In this document: in pieces, positions 33,528 to 45,321 of the stretch
How the letters are laid out: every line of letters begins with the position of its first letter
Position numbering within the stretch: position 1 is the stretch's first letter
From: Carya illinoinensis
Lineage: Eukaryota; Streptophyta; Magnoliopsida; Fagales; Juglandaceae
Reading direction: 5' to 3'
NCBI RefSeq assembly: GCF_018687715.1
Contig: NC_056762.1
Location: 35,948,864-36,012,863, forward strand
DNA length: 64,000 bases
The notes under the pieces: model-generated
Database searches by the model: none
Told to the model about the DNA's origin: nothing
What the model saw: the letters and a program-made list of their open reading frames with translations, nothing else
Program-made: the position numbers and the translations under genes

Positions 33528-34689
33528 GGAACCAAGGAGTACTAGACATTAATTTCTTTATTCTTCGTGGAATATGAACATGATTAAGATTGTGGAATAT
33601 TGTGTTGTTATTGGACCAAATGAAAACGTACGAAAAATTGTCGTAGCCATTAGGTTATTGTCAATAGAGGCGCCTGGAAAATTATACAAAAAATAATTGA
33701 AAATAGGACAAAGAAATAAGCTTGTTCTGAAAGAAGCAGCCCCCACACCCATGCAGCTAGCGCCCAGCTTCGTACATCTTGGTTTACACGTATATACGTA
33801 CGTACGTAGCAATTACCAAGAAACGAGTTGGCAGCTAGGGTTATTGACTTAAGAGGTTAGTTCATTAGTTTCAATGCTTTCACATATAATGCTAACGATA
33901 GCAAAATTAATTGATGGGTCCCTCTTTTGACAAACCTTGCAGCATATCAGTTTCAAATTTAAACAGCTTTATTATTTTATTTTATTTTTAAATTTCCAGC
34001 TTTTGTTAATTTGGTTTCTCTCTGTTTGTATTGACTTTCTTCTGTCAAATTATCGGCCGGTAATTAATTTATTATTAATGTTATAGGGTGAAATCTTTTA
34101 AACTTATATGTGAATTCATCGGATTCTTCATCACATGAAAGGAATGCAAAGAAAAAAGAAGTTTCTTTGATTACTATTTCCTATATTCATTTAGAATTTG
34201 TCACAATTTTGCTATATTGATCTATTATATAATTATATGCTATGAGAGCATTGAGAGCAGATCACAGAGACAATCCTGGACTCCACAAGCGAATTGCCAT
34301 AAATTAGTTTTAATAATTAGTTATAGGGCTTGAAGTTTTGAGCATATATATATATAAGGATAATTTAGAGCATCTTTAAAAATAAGATCTACCATTTTTT
34401 TTTAATGTTGGAATTAATCGGATGCACGTTATCGATCGATCTATCAGTCGCACTCTTGGGCACTTGCAAGAACGAGTTAGGATTAATGCAAACGTTCCAT
34501 CAGTAGCGTGAATCGTGATGGGGTGTGCATTTTGACCACACCCATTTTCTTTTCTTAATCATTGCTTGCATTGATTAATAATAAGAAGGCAACAGAAGTT
34601 GAGTGGTTCATTGAAAATCTTTCTAAGAGACATAATGTAGAAATATTAATTAAAATAAGAAAATTTTTAAGTACTCTCGGAATACTACA
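33528..34689. other. spacer upstream of LEA_2 copy 3
   Basis: It contains a CGTACGTACGTAG run near 33795 and otherwise noncoding AT-rich DNA. No element ends were recognised. Confidence 0.5.
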
Positions 34690-35470
34690 TGAAAAATTAA
34701 GTGTTTAGATCCCAAATATACCTAGAGGGGGTGAATAGGTATTTTCTAAATTTACTGAACTATTTGAATTATAATCAACCAATCAATTATATCATAGTAA
34801 ATAATTAACACATCAATTTTGATAACAACATGGAAACTTATTTGAAAAACGTTTTCAAAATCTAAAACATCTCAAGGTATAAGTCACCACCTAAAATTCA
34901 CTATAGAAATTAAGTTTGTAACAACTAATTTAGAAACATTTACAAGATCGTTAAAATAACTAAATCTAGCTTGTAACACTATCAGTATCCCACGTAATCT
35001 CTGTACTTTGGCAGCTCCAGACCACTGGCCGACCTGTCTATAGTTTCACCAAGAGCACCAACTCAATCGATCTCTACACCCAGGCAGCTCCAGAAATCCT
35101 TACAACCAACGAACATGTCCATACCAATGGACTAAGTAATACTCAAACACCAGCACAATATGATGAAGGTCTGTTTATCAATAGAGAATCTATCTTCAAT
35201 GCGCAATGAATCTCTTTAGGTTTTCTCTAAAAAGTACAATGACAATGGCATCTCTGGCCTCTCTCCACAGCACAGAAGTCATGCATATTGTTCTATATAT
35301 ATATATATATATATACTTAGGGTTTAAGAAAACCAGTTAAAGAGTCCAAGCCCTAGTAAAAAATCGTTTTTTGGAATCTTCACTCAACTAAACAATCGAG
35401 TGAACATTTTGTCTAGTTTTTTACCTAGTAAAATTTGAAAATTCTTGTGAAACACAAATTTGTAGATAAT
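34690..35470. mobile_element. LTR-retrotransposon fragment
   Basis: Phrases such as GTGTTTAGATCCCAAATATA with GAGGGGGTGAATAGG, GGCAGCTCCAGACCACTGG, and TTAGGGTTT after a TA run at 35298-35318 are typical of LTRs of plant retrotransposons. Boundaries and target duplication were not found. Confidence 0.45.
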
Positions 35471-35904
35471 TGAGTTAAATTTTCAAAGACACCAATATTA
35501 CCAAAATAAGATATGAGAATAAAAATTTATGACTAATTTACTTAACATATTTACACCCGTAACAAAATGATCCAAAATCGCAACAAAAACCGGTTTGTTG
35601 TGATTTCTTGATCATAGGTAAATTGCCGAAAATTGATCCTGACATTTCTTGATTTTCGCTGGAGCAAATTTTCCCTATTTGTGGTGATTATTAATCACTA
35701 GAAATAGTATTAAAATCATCAGAAATATGACATTTTAACCATGGTTAAATGTCGACGACTTTATTTCTGGAGGGTAATATTTGTCGGAAATAGTCCCTGT
35801 CAAAAATATTTCCAACGAATGTAACTCGTCGGAAAAGATTTTTTACAAAAAAAAAAAAATTAGAAAAAATATTACACTAAACAAAAAATTTGTACTAAAC
35901 AGAT
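35471..35904. other. transposon-like remnants, unresolved
   Basis: It carries CACTAGAAATAG (35697) and repeated TCGTCGGAAA/TGTCGGAAATAG phrases near 35750-35840, similar in style to CACTA subterminal repeats. No matching opposite end was found. Confidence 0.35.
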
Positions 35905-36127
35905 ATATCTGTGAGGATTGGTTACACAATACTAAAAATCTTATCTCATCTCATCTCAACTTATTATTACAATTTTTTCAAATCCTCATACAAAATATAA
36001 TAACCAAATTAACTTTTTCAAATCTCAATACAAAATTAATATTAAAAAATTATATTATAACAATATTTTATTTATTACTATTTAAAACATATCATCTCAT
36101 CTCATCTGTGTAACCAAACGGAGCCTA
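35905..36127. mobile_element. MITE with TCATCTCATCTC ends, about 220 bp
   Basis: The left end GGATTGGTTACACAATAC runs into CTTATCTCATCTCATCTC. The right end CATCTCATCTGTGTAACC continues AAACGGAGCC. The terminal GGTTACACA/TGTGTAACC segments are inverted repeats. The interior is AT-rich and noncoding. Related stretches lie at about 46220-46405 and, reversed, near 13.6-13.9 kb. Confidence 0.7.
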
Positions 36128-36699
36128 AAGATATTAACTTGCAATCGGGGTAATACAAGGTTACTAAAGATATATATCTACGATCACATACCATATATAT
36201 ATATCCAAGTGTCATCAGTATGCCTAACACAGAGGCAAGAGAATGGAACAAACACTTTGGAAGTCTTAACTCTAGAAAGATGTCTTATTTGACATATTTG
36301 CAGGTTACAGCTTTCCCTATTAAGGAAGCTTTTGTTATAGTTTTTGTCCCCAAGTTACACCTAAGTTTATTAGCAGTAAGGAAATTGTCAATGAAATTGA
36401 TTTTCACTACTATGGCTTGAAAATAGAAATAGAAATAACCAGTAACATGAGTCTCAACTCACAATAAAGAAGAATAAATATAATTGAAATATTATTAGAG
36501 GAGACACAAATAACCAAAAACTTATGGTAACTACTCGCTCTCGCCAGCACAAAAAGTTCTTGCTAATAGTCTTACAAAGAAAAGGTGAGCAAAATTAATG
36601 AAATCTATCAATTGTCAAAACGAGGCAAATATCAATCTAAAAAAAAAGAGAGAGAAAGTAAATCAAAAAAGCCAAAATCCAACCCTGGATTTGGTCATG

Positions 36700-39185
36700 T
36701 AGATAGTGTGTTTCTAATAAAAATCTAATCATGGAGAAACTAAGCTTTCTGCTATATGAACTCTGTTATTTTTACTCTATAACAGAGGATGCCCATGAAG
36801 ATAGAGGAAAGAGCATGGAATCACTTACAATGAATCTAAGTACACTTAAAGTTGCAACAAAAAATTTCTCTTGATTCATATAAACTTGGACAATGAGGTT
36901 TTGGCCCTTTTTACAAGGATCAATCCATGGAAGATTGAGTACACTAATTTTATGATCCATCTAATTTACACAGACATGGCAACATTGGGCCAATGGAATA
37001 GGTTTGGAGTTGATTGATCCAACCTTATGATTTGGTATGAAATTGTAGGCTGGTTGTTCATTATCTCCACCAATTGCATTGCATATTGCCTCCCCCATGA
37101 ATCTGGTTCTGGAACTTGTTGATCTATGGTGGAAAATGTTGGCCACGACCATGCTGCTATGGACCCTGCAGAAAAGATTCCTCTCAAACCTTTTGAAATA
37201 ATAAATAAAAATAAGTCAATTCTAATAACCATATTATTCATGAATTTGGAATGAAACTCCAAGTTTAATATGATGAACGCAAAGTAACTACAACTAACAA
37301 AAAGTAAAACAAAGTAACTCAATAACATAAAGGTAGCCAAAGTTGTCATTTGAGGAACTTTTTTGCAAGACTTGGAACATAATGGGCCAAGTTTGGCAGT
37401 GATCAAGTTGTCTCCAATACCCCTCTCCAGGAATCCCTGATCAGGCCTAACTTTTCAACCATAACCAAAACTTAGTCATGTAAAAGATGAGAAAACATTG
37501 ATAAAAAGATAAACTACAACTCCAATGCACAAAGTTTTGCAAACCTTGGATACCAATTAAGTATCTTGTGAGGGTGACCAATGTGATAGGCTAGAGTTGC
37601 ATCTGGTCTTCAAAAAAATTTAAACTTTCAAAACGTAGCAGAGCCTCAACCATCTCCTCAACCTCTTAAAAGTCCTTGACAGATTAGGTAAATGGGAACT
37701 CACCAAAGAAGAGATAGTGAAAATCATTCACACTTATCAAAAATTTGGGTTTCAAGAGATTGATAAAAAAATTCAAGCTATTGATAAAGAATATTCTTCT
37801 CATTGGTTAATGGATAACCAAAAGTATATACCAGGCTCAAATCAAGCTGTGAACCAGACCAAGCTTCAAGAGATTTTCTCGTAGATGTACTAAAATTTTT
37901 GTAGTAAGAATCAATATTAACATCCTGCATGGAACACAACCGTATTATGGTGAGTATGATATGAAATTATAGCAAAAATTCCTATATGACAGAGGAACAC
38001 AACAAAGTTACAAGAAACTTCTAAAATAAATTTCTAAGATCCCAAATCGATCCGGACACAACGAACTAGACAAAACGAACCCGAACACAATCGCGAAGAA
38101 ACAACAACAGAAAGCAAAAGGATTACTGGGCTTGGATCGTATTCTAAAGGGCGAAACAGAACTAGACATGTGCAAATGATATCTTAGCTAAAAGAGATTC
38201 TACTTACTCCACGACTATATATAACTTAACAGTTTTATCTGAAGCTAAATGAAGCATCTAAAATGCAGCAATCTAAAATATATCATTTGGAGATATACAT
38301 AAGCTAACCATTTGATTTGACAATGTAATAGATGGTTGAGTTGTAGCCTCTATTAATAGTGTGATAGATAAGATTTATTTTTGTCAACCTGTAGGCCAAC
38401 TAATTTTAGAAACCAACCTCCTGTAGAAAATAATGTCAATCACGATTTAGAAACCAGAAAATCTAATCGAACCTATTAGTTTGAATAAAATCCTTGGTCA
38501 CTTACTTAAGCTATTAATCTTAAAGAGAAGTGTTAAAAAAATATATTTTCATCTCCACTTGTTTAACACATATAAATAGAGGGTTAAACATAGTCAAAAC
38601 ATGATTCAAACTCAAGAAAAGGCAATGAATAGCCATAATATAATTTTTTTTTCCAAAACTACATAAATGAAATGAAAACAGGGCAGAAAATTCCATTTCA
38701 CCTCCTCAAGCTATAGTTGCACAATTTTTTACTCTATCCACCTTTCCTCAACTCAGTTACACACCCAATTAAACAAGCATCAGAAGAAAATAAATGAGAA
38801 CTCGAATTTGGAAGCCACTACACACAATCGGTCAACAGTAGATTTTTAGAAAACCATATAGCATGTCACGGTTTGCTTAGCATAAATCCAACCAAAAGAG
38901 ATTTTTAGGAACTAAGTGTGTTACCTGACTTGTTCTTGTTCTCCCCAAGGTGCAAGTTTAAGCATCAAAATAAGGAAAATGGAAGTATGTGATCCAAAGG
39001 AATGGAGGAGCAATCTCGGTTGGAAGCAAAACAAAATTTTCGGAGTAACCTTAAGTTGCCATTTCGTGCAGAACACAAATCCACAAAAATGGAAACCAAA
39101 ATTTGGAAGCTTGCCAATGTTTATCCCTCTCCTTGAGGAGATTTAGGCTAGGGTTCCACCCTTTGGAAATAAAGAGACGAGCTGG
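36700..39185 (-). pseudogene. possible spliced gene or gene remnant, not identified
   Basis: On the minus strand there are exon-like blocks. A pyrimidine-rich leader ends ACAAGTCAG/GTAACA at about 38925. A block bounded by CATGCAG and CTG/GTATAT at about 37840-37925 reads DVNIDSYYKNFSTSTRKSLE. A block at about 37330-37450 includes GDNLITAKLGPLCSKSCKKV. Further open blocks lie at about 36966-37190 (SIAAWSWPTFSTIDQQVPEP, or FIPNHKVGSINSKPI in another frame) and 36772-36960 (KKGQNLIVQVYMNQEKFFVA). These look protein-like and partly bounded by splice sites, but frames do not join cleanly and I recognise no family. It could be a decayed host gene. Confidence 0.35.
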
Positions 39186-39235
39186 AAAGGAAGCCAAGGG
39201 TTAGGGTTTGGGCTTTCTGGAAATGGGCAAAAGGA

Positions 39236-39238
<3 letters not shown>

Positions 39239-39299
<61 letters not shown>

Positions 39300-39300
39300 G
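39239..39300. repeat. (GA)n microsatellite
   Basis: A GA run of about 60 bases with one interruption (TAGA near 39280), about 30 bp outside the left arm of the inverted-repeat element. Confidence 0.95.
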
Positions 39301-39600
39301 AAAAAGGAGAGGTCGGTTAGTTTTTTAATTCCTAACTTTTTCCAGTGACAACTATTTGCCGGCAAAGGTTCAAAGTCGCTGCAAAAAGTCATGGCAACAA
39401 TATTCCCACCGTATCAATTATTACTTGAACGGAAAAACCTTGAGGCCAGATGGATGTGAAAACTATTTTCACATTGGCCACTCAATAAGTATCACGTAGG
39501 CATTCTAAAAAGAATTAAAATTAACCCTCATACCGAAACTTCTCCCTCTCCTTCTTTCTCTCCCTCCCCCATCTGCACTTGATCCACTCGAAAGGTGAGC

Positions 39601-40075
39601 AAAGAGGGAATTGCATTCATGAAGGTTTTTGATGATCCAAATGCTTTGGTCTATTGGTGCTATGTCGATCCATTCTGAAAGTTGAAGAGGTTTCTTAACG
39701 TTGGGTGCGAGACTGTCCTTAATAAGAACATCAAAATTATCAACAATTTTGTGTACGAAGTGATTAGAACCAAGAGGAACTGTTGGCAGTGCAACAAGAT
39801 TGCATGAGTTTCAAAGTTTCAACACTTCTATTTTTTAATTTTTGGAAATATTTGTTCTTGTGAAAAAAAATATTGCTTTTTGGTTTCCAAAATATTTACA
39901 GAAGGAAGCATTGTTACAAGTGAGAAGTATTAGTTTGAAATTAACCTTCCAATTTGGTACGACAAGATGTGCTTTGGTTTTAGTTTAATCTTGAAAACTT
40001 GTTTGCTGATTTCCAGGAGGAAAAGAAGGACATACTTTCAAGGTTCTTGGCGGAGAGCACAAGGCATGAACTTTT
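39601..40075 (+). pseudogene. captured fragment of a CYP704-like cytochrome P450 gene
   Basis: Plus-strand piece at 39620-39807 reads MKVFDDPNALVYWCYVDPF, stop, KLKRFLNVGCETVLNKNIK and then INNFVYEVIRTKR. This resembles the mid-region of CYP704 fatty-acid hydroxylases, where the stop position is normally tryptophan (TGA for TGG). After an intron-like gap ending TTTCCAG at about 40015, a second piece at 40016-40070 reads EEKKDILSRFLAEST, the next conserved block of the same family. The heme-binding and I-helix regions are absent. It lies between the arms of a transposon-like inverted repeat, so it is probably a captured gene piece. Family assignment is from memory of motifs. Confidence 0.6.
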
Positions 40076-40357
40076 TGGGATCCTTTCTATGTTCATGCTC
40101 TTCTTCTCATTTCATGTATTCTAGCTTTGTGCATTTTCATTTCATGCCCATCTGAGCTAGCCTACATCTCTCGGTTGCTTTGCCCATCTCAGGAAAAGTT
40201 CCATTATGTATGAATTGTGAAGAGATATCTGGAAACTTTTTGGGAGATGGAATCACAATTTTGGGAGATTGGAGTTACATAGCAACAATCAGAGGGAGGG
40301 AGAGAAAATGTAGCAAGAACCGATGGTTGGAGATCATGATTTTGTGCTAAAATCAAT

Positions 40358-40360
<3 letters not shown>

Positions 40361-40430
<70 letters not shown>
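40361..40430. repeat. (GA)n microsatellite
   Basis: About 70 bases of pure GA at the inner edge of the right arm of the inverted-repeat element. Confidence 0.95.
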
Positions 40431-40431
<1 letters not shown>

Positions 40432-40974
40432 GAAGGGTGGGGGAGAGTAGCTAGGGGATGGGGGAGGGTGTATGAGGGTCCATTTTAATTCTTTTTAGAA
40501 TGTCTATGTGGCACTTGTTGATTGGCCCATGTGAAATTAATTTTCATACCCATCCGACTTGGAGTGCCACTCTACTTGAATTCCTTTCACGGTAATTTTA
40601 TTGCGCTGACTTTTTGTCACCACAAAAAGTTGCTCATTGTGGCAATTTTTCTCTCTTCGATGGAAACAAAATGCTGCAACAGTGCAATGAATTGTTGTGA
40701 CAACAAAAACCGTCACAATAGGTTTCAAGTCGCCGTAAAAAGATTATACAGTGAATTCTCCATTAGCATTTCCCAATTTCACAATGGAATTATGTGGTGA
40801 AATGAAAAACGTCACGAACAAGTGCATTGTTACGGCAATTGTTTTGCGGCGAAATTAATTTTGTCGCAAAAGGCCTCTTATGTTGTAGTGAAATTTTGTC
40901 ATAAAAACATGTGAATATATTATTTTTACACTAGACTACAGATGGCACAGTATTCACATTATGCCACAATATCC

Positions 40975-41875
40975 CTATAGACTGAACTGAACTGAATTGG
41001 ACCGTACCATTAACTATATGTCTAATTGATCCAATTTGGTCCATGGATATTTTTCTCTTTTTTTTTTTTACAGAAAAATTAATTAAATTATTAAAATTAA
41101 AATTAAGTGAACTCTTTGATGTGGATTATGTCACTAACTCATTAAAAAATAATTAATTATAATTATATTTATCAATTTATGATGTGACTAGTTACTACCT
41201 TAGTATTCATAATGGCCTATATTAAAATTCTAATGTTTTATATATGGTTAATGAATATTAATTAATTTCATTTTCCATAGATTCTCCATATTGATATGCA
41301 AATTAGGTATTTTAAAAAAAATTATCTAATTACTTTAATTATGTGTAGATAGTAGAGTATGTATCTACATATAATAACATTATTCATGATATGATATATT
41401 AGTTAATTGATAGCATATTAACATTTTATATATGGTTAATGAATATTAAATAATTCCATGCTTATTTCCAACTTAGGTATCTTAAAAAAAATACCTAATT
41501 ACTTTAATTAGGTGTAGATATAGAGTATGTATCTACATATAATAAAATGATTTATCATATGATATATATTAGTTAATTGATAGTATATATTATTTAATAG
41601 TTTATACGGTACCATATAAAATGTTAATTAATAATTAACATATACAATTACTATATAAAATAATATATTATATATTAAAAATATTTATATATATATATAT
41701 ATATACATTTAGTCGCAGTCTCGGTCCAATCCGGTCTATAAAAATATACCTTAGAAGTGGATCAATTACCGAATTTTTCTACATGTTGGGACCGAGATTA
41801 ACCAATAAAACTATCGATCCGGACATAACCATGCAGTCCGAATAATCTTTTGGTCCAGACCAATATATAGTCTTA
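40975..41875. repeat. GGACC-rich-end repeat, third copy
   Basis: The left end near GAATTGGACCGTACC and TTGGTCCATGG and the right end with GTCTCGGTCCAATCCGG and TTTTGGTCCAGACC flank about 600 bases of AT-rich DNA. The organisation matches the hAT-like element at 14.4 kb. The interior carries a direct duplication (about 41290-41395 against 41460-41580: AATTAGGTATTTTAAAAAAA, then TATGTATCTACATATAATA). Exact ends were not fixed. Confidence 0.5.
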
Positions 41876-42024
41876 CAGCTGCCAGCTGCCCTACAGGCAA
41901 ATGCAAAACCAAAATTGTCTCCACAAACTAATTCATATATATTATTCATATTCTTGCACCCTCAGTACGCTCAATGACTATAATTTAATATATGCCTCAA
42001 CATTATTAAAGTAATGTGGAATAC

Positions 42025-43314
42025 AAATTAATAAAGGGCCCGTTACTCGAAAACTCTCCCATCTCTCTAGAGAACAAACTCGAAAACACCGTAAGAGGGG
42101 GGTGGGGAGCCTCGGCTCCTCCCTCCCTCCCATCGTCTCCGTCTGCTTGTTTTTTGTTTATGTCTTTTAGTTTTCTTCAAATAAGGCTTGAGGGGCTGTT
42201 TAATGGTGGCTTAAGGTTTTTTTGGTGTCTTTCGCGTAGTGACTCCGGAGGTTTTGTTGGTTTTGAGTTTCTGTGTTTGGCCTCCGGAGCAGGTAAGGGG
42301 GCTGAGTCTCGGATGCGCTGGGAGCAGAGCCCTGTTTTTTTCAATCAAAACAGAGGCCGACTAGTTCTAGATATATCCCCCAGTGGTCTGATTCAAACCC
42401 ACCACCACGGAGGAGAATGGCGGCATGAGCAGACCGGCATGAGCAAGAAAACAGAGCCAAGCCGAACCAACGAGACGAGGCGCTTGTGCGGTGCCAAAGG
42501 GCGCACGTCGGACTGGAACGGATGGGTGGTTATGTGCGGCGTCGGGGGAAAGGCTGGTTGAAGCCGGCGACTATAGGGATGTCTCTGTGCGGACGCTCAT
42601 GCACTTGTATTTTGGTGGAGGGGATCTCGCGGTGGAAGACGCAGGGGATGAAGATGAAGGGCGGCGGCTCTTAGTCGAAAACGATGAAACCCTAAGGACA
42701 AGGGCCGGGGCGAACCTTCACGGGTTGGGGGAGATACGGGTCGGCAGGGGAAGATACAGAATGTGGTGGGGAAACCCTAACGGGTTTGGGCCCCCACAAG
42801 CTTTCAATATGGGCTTTTGTCTCGGACTGGCTATTTGTTCTTACAGCCCATAAGCCAGTTTTTTTGTATTTGTTAGTTTAGCTTAGTTTTAGTAGTTAAA
42901 AGTAGACTTGAGTCCCACTCCTCTTTTGAGAGGAAGAATGTGGGTTTTAGTCCTACTCCTCCTTTGGAGGAAGGTAGGTGTTTGTACTCTTCCTCCTTGG
43001 GAGGAGAGAGTGTGGTGGTTCTCCTCCTCCTTGGGAGGATGGAGCGTGGGTGTACCTTTCTTCTTTGGAAGAAAGGTCGTTTAGCTCTGTTTTGACAGAG
43101 TGCTTTCTCTTCTAACTGTTGTTAGGAGAGAAGGTGAAGAAGTTTAGACAATGTCCGTCACAAAGAAATTTGTTGACGGGGAAGCTCCTGAGCAGTTGCG
43201 TTAGTTGACTTATAATCTGGTTCTCCTGTATTATTAAGTCACAGTTGTAACTTCGTTTTATTAATGAATGCAATGAAGCATTTTCCTTCAAAAAAAAAAA
43301 TTAATAAAGGGCCC
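42025..43314 (+). mobile_element. poly(A)-tailed non-LTR retroposon with 17-bp target duplications
   Basis: AAATTAATAAAGGGCCC occurs at 42025-42041 and 43298-43314. Between the copies are 1256 bp ending in a poly(A) tail at 43290-43300. Long target duplications plus a 3' A tail are the hallmark of LINE-type retrotransposition. The body is GC-richer than its surroundings. Its 181-codon and 120-codon open frames match nothing I know, and no reverse transcriptase or endonuclease motifs are visible. It may be a deleted LINE or a LINE-mobilised noncoding RNA. A hairpin array lies in its 3' half. Confidence 0.8.
42920..43132 (+). repeat. array of seven short hairpins
   Basis: Seven stem-loops lie in 213 bp: 42920-42933, 42958-42970, 42991-43005, 43025-43039, 43054-43077 (10-bp perfect stem), 43085-43100 and 43105-43132 (12-bp stem with one G-T wobble). 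Stem sequences differ while loops are TTTG, TTT, TTG, TTG, TTTG, TTTG and TGTT. Confidence 0.8.
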
Positions 43315-45321
43315 ACGCAATTAAACAACGTTTCATGAATCCTAGTCTCCGAAAGACTGGATCGACTTAGAGAATGTGAAATATGCACTTGAAAGAGCAC
43401 ATGATGTTGGAACTTTGTATCTCAATTTGCTAATATCATGCTGTTAAGAAAAATAAAACTTTTTAATCCCATATAAAAATAGATTTAGTAATATGGATGC
43501 TGATGTTTGTCACTCGCATTAATAATAAACACTATTGTCAAACCTAGCTGGCTAGAGCAATATATCAAACACATAATTGAGGTGAAAGTCTGTCACATTA
43601 ATTTATATAAAAAATATTAATATTTTAACTATTTCTATGAATATAATGAGGCTTACAATAAATGGTGCATATATAGTACATCTTACTTCTTATAAATAGT
43701 ATAACTCTTTTTAGAAAGAGTAATAATAGATACAGTCGTAAAATTCGTTAGAGTCACGCAATTCTTATAAAAAATCAGTTTTTCTTTATATGGATCTAGT
43801 ATTTATTTACTTTTTTAAACAAATTGTGCGGCACTTACTCACTCTATGATTGTAAATATCATTTTCCTTTTAAAAAATAAAAACTTCACATATAATAGGT
43901 TAAATCTATTTATTATAGAGATCTTTTTAATTGTAAATCAAGGATTGCTTAATGTTTTAGATTAGGGGCCTGACTGCTACGTCTACAGATTTCTTTTCTT
44001 TTCTTTTTTTTCTTTTTTCTTTTCAAACATTTTCTTAAAACCTTTAAACATTTATAAAAAACCCCAAAGTTATTATAAAATACTTAATTATTAAATTTTT
44101 AAAAAAAATTACAATCGGTGGGTATTCTCGGTTGGAGATTGGTAGCATTTTCCCTCTAGATTCATAACAACTAGTTATGTTGAAAAGTCTTCCATACATA
44201 TTAATTAAAGGTGGGTACGGGGTCTGACCGGCTGGTGTCGACTTCAAATTTGAACTAATTATAAGCCGCAAGACTTGATAATATATATATATATATATAG
44301 CACTGGTACCGGCCGGCGGTGGGTGGCTGACCAGGAAATTAGCATTTTAGTTCAAACTTCAAACAGTACTGCAGCGCCAGTTCTGCTGGTTACAAAAATG
44401 AAATTTCAGCTTGATGGACCTGAACGCAAGCCATGCATGCAGTGCTGCTAACTCTGGCTCACATAATAATTAAGTGAGATCAAATTTCAGAAAAGATGCC
44501 TTTTTGCTCGAGCGAGTTGTTTGTTCCACACAAATTTTATATATAAAAGAACCCTTTTGTTTAAAGAAAATATTTTATCACAAAAATAATTTTAAAAAAT
44601 TATATTATAAATTTATTTTAAATTGTAAAATTCTTCTTATATAAAGTAAATCTGACAAAAAAGAAATAAAAATAAATAAAGCGGCATAGAAGCCATCTCT
44701 GCTGCCAAGAAAATAAAAGAAAAAGGAAGGGAGAGACCAAATAACAGACAGCTTTATAGTTGCCAACAATTATCATGGTTTTTAGAGATTAAACATGTAC
44801 TTAATATTTGAAACTGTACATACGGCCACGTGGTGTTCAACATCTTTGATACTTCAACACGGTACAGCCTCATGCATGTACTTGATTATTACTATGCATG
44901 CATCTTCATCTGGTTTTGTTTCACAATCTGGTTTTGTACTCAATTCCATGTGCATGCCTTCCAATTATAATTCAGATCGATATTGCAAGTGCCAAGATTT
45001 CCGAATTATTGAGGCGCGCAAAGATAGATGATCTAGTACTGTCAAGGAGTACTCTAAAATCAAGCAGAGGCATATTAAAGCAAGTCTGTTTATATATATA
45101 TATATATATATCTGTATAATATAACACAAATCCAAAAGCTAAGGCGTACAAAACGAAGATAGATCGATCTAGAAATGACTGAATACGTACGACGTCAGCT
45201 CCTACAAAAGAATAAAAGAACAAACAAGAAATACACAAAAACCAAATAGTTAAAATTGACGATGGATCGATCGACAAACACCCACCCCGAAGGCGGTTAT
45301 ATTTTACGCATACATACTATT
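43315..45321. other. spacer downstream of LEA_2 copy 4
   Basis: AT-rich noncoding DNA with TA runs at 44281-44299 and 45091-45112 and a T/C-rich run at 43990-44030. No gene is supported. Confidence 0.5.

Larger units (their letters stand above)
39330..40890. mobile_element. inverted-repeat (CACTA-like) element carrying gene fragments
   Basis: The left arm (about 39340-39575) and right arm (about 40430-40740) are imperfect inverted repeats. For example, GCATTCTAAAAAGAATTAAA at about 39499 pairs with the segment around 40485-40505, and both arms share the TGAGGG and GGGGGAGGG stretches. The right end, read inward on the minus strand, is CACTACAACATAAGAGGCCT and then GCGACAAAATTAATTTC, a CACTA-type end with TTGTCGCAAAA subterminal phrases. 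The matching left CACTA end is missing, so the left end is truncated. The DNA between the arms contains P450 exon pieces. Confidence 0.6.

Noticed and set aside
37653..37883. Plus-strand frame LLKVLDRLGKWELTKEEIVK
   Set aside because: It lacks an ATG and a known match. The minus strand over the same bases has an exon-like block with splice borders, so I prefer that reading, though neither is proven.
38817..38832. CACTACACACAATCGG as the missing left end of the P450-carrying element
   Set aside because: Beyond CACTACA it does not match the right end (CACTACAACATAAGAGG), and the flanking triplets differ (GCC against AAA).
42016..42853. Plus-strand frames of 181 and 120 codons in the retroposon
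   Set aside because: They match no known family, overlap in different registers and one starts outside the inserted segment. The GC-rich composition alone explains their length.
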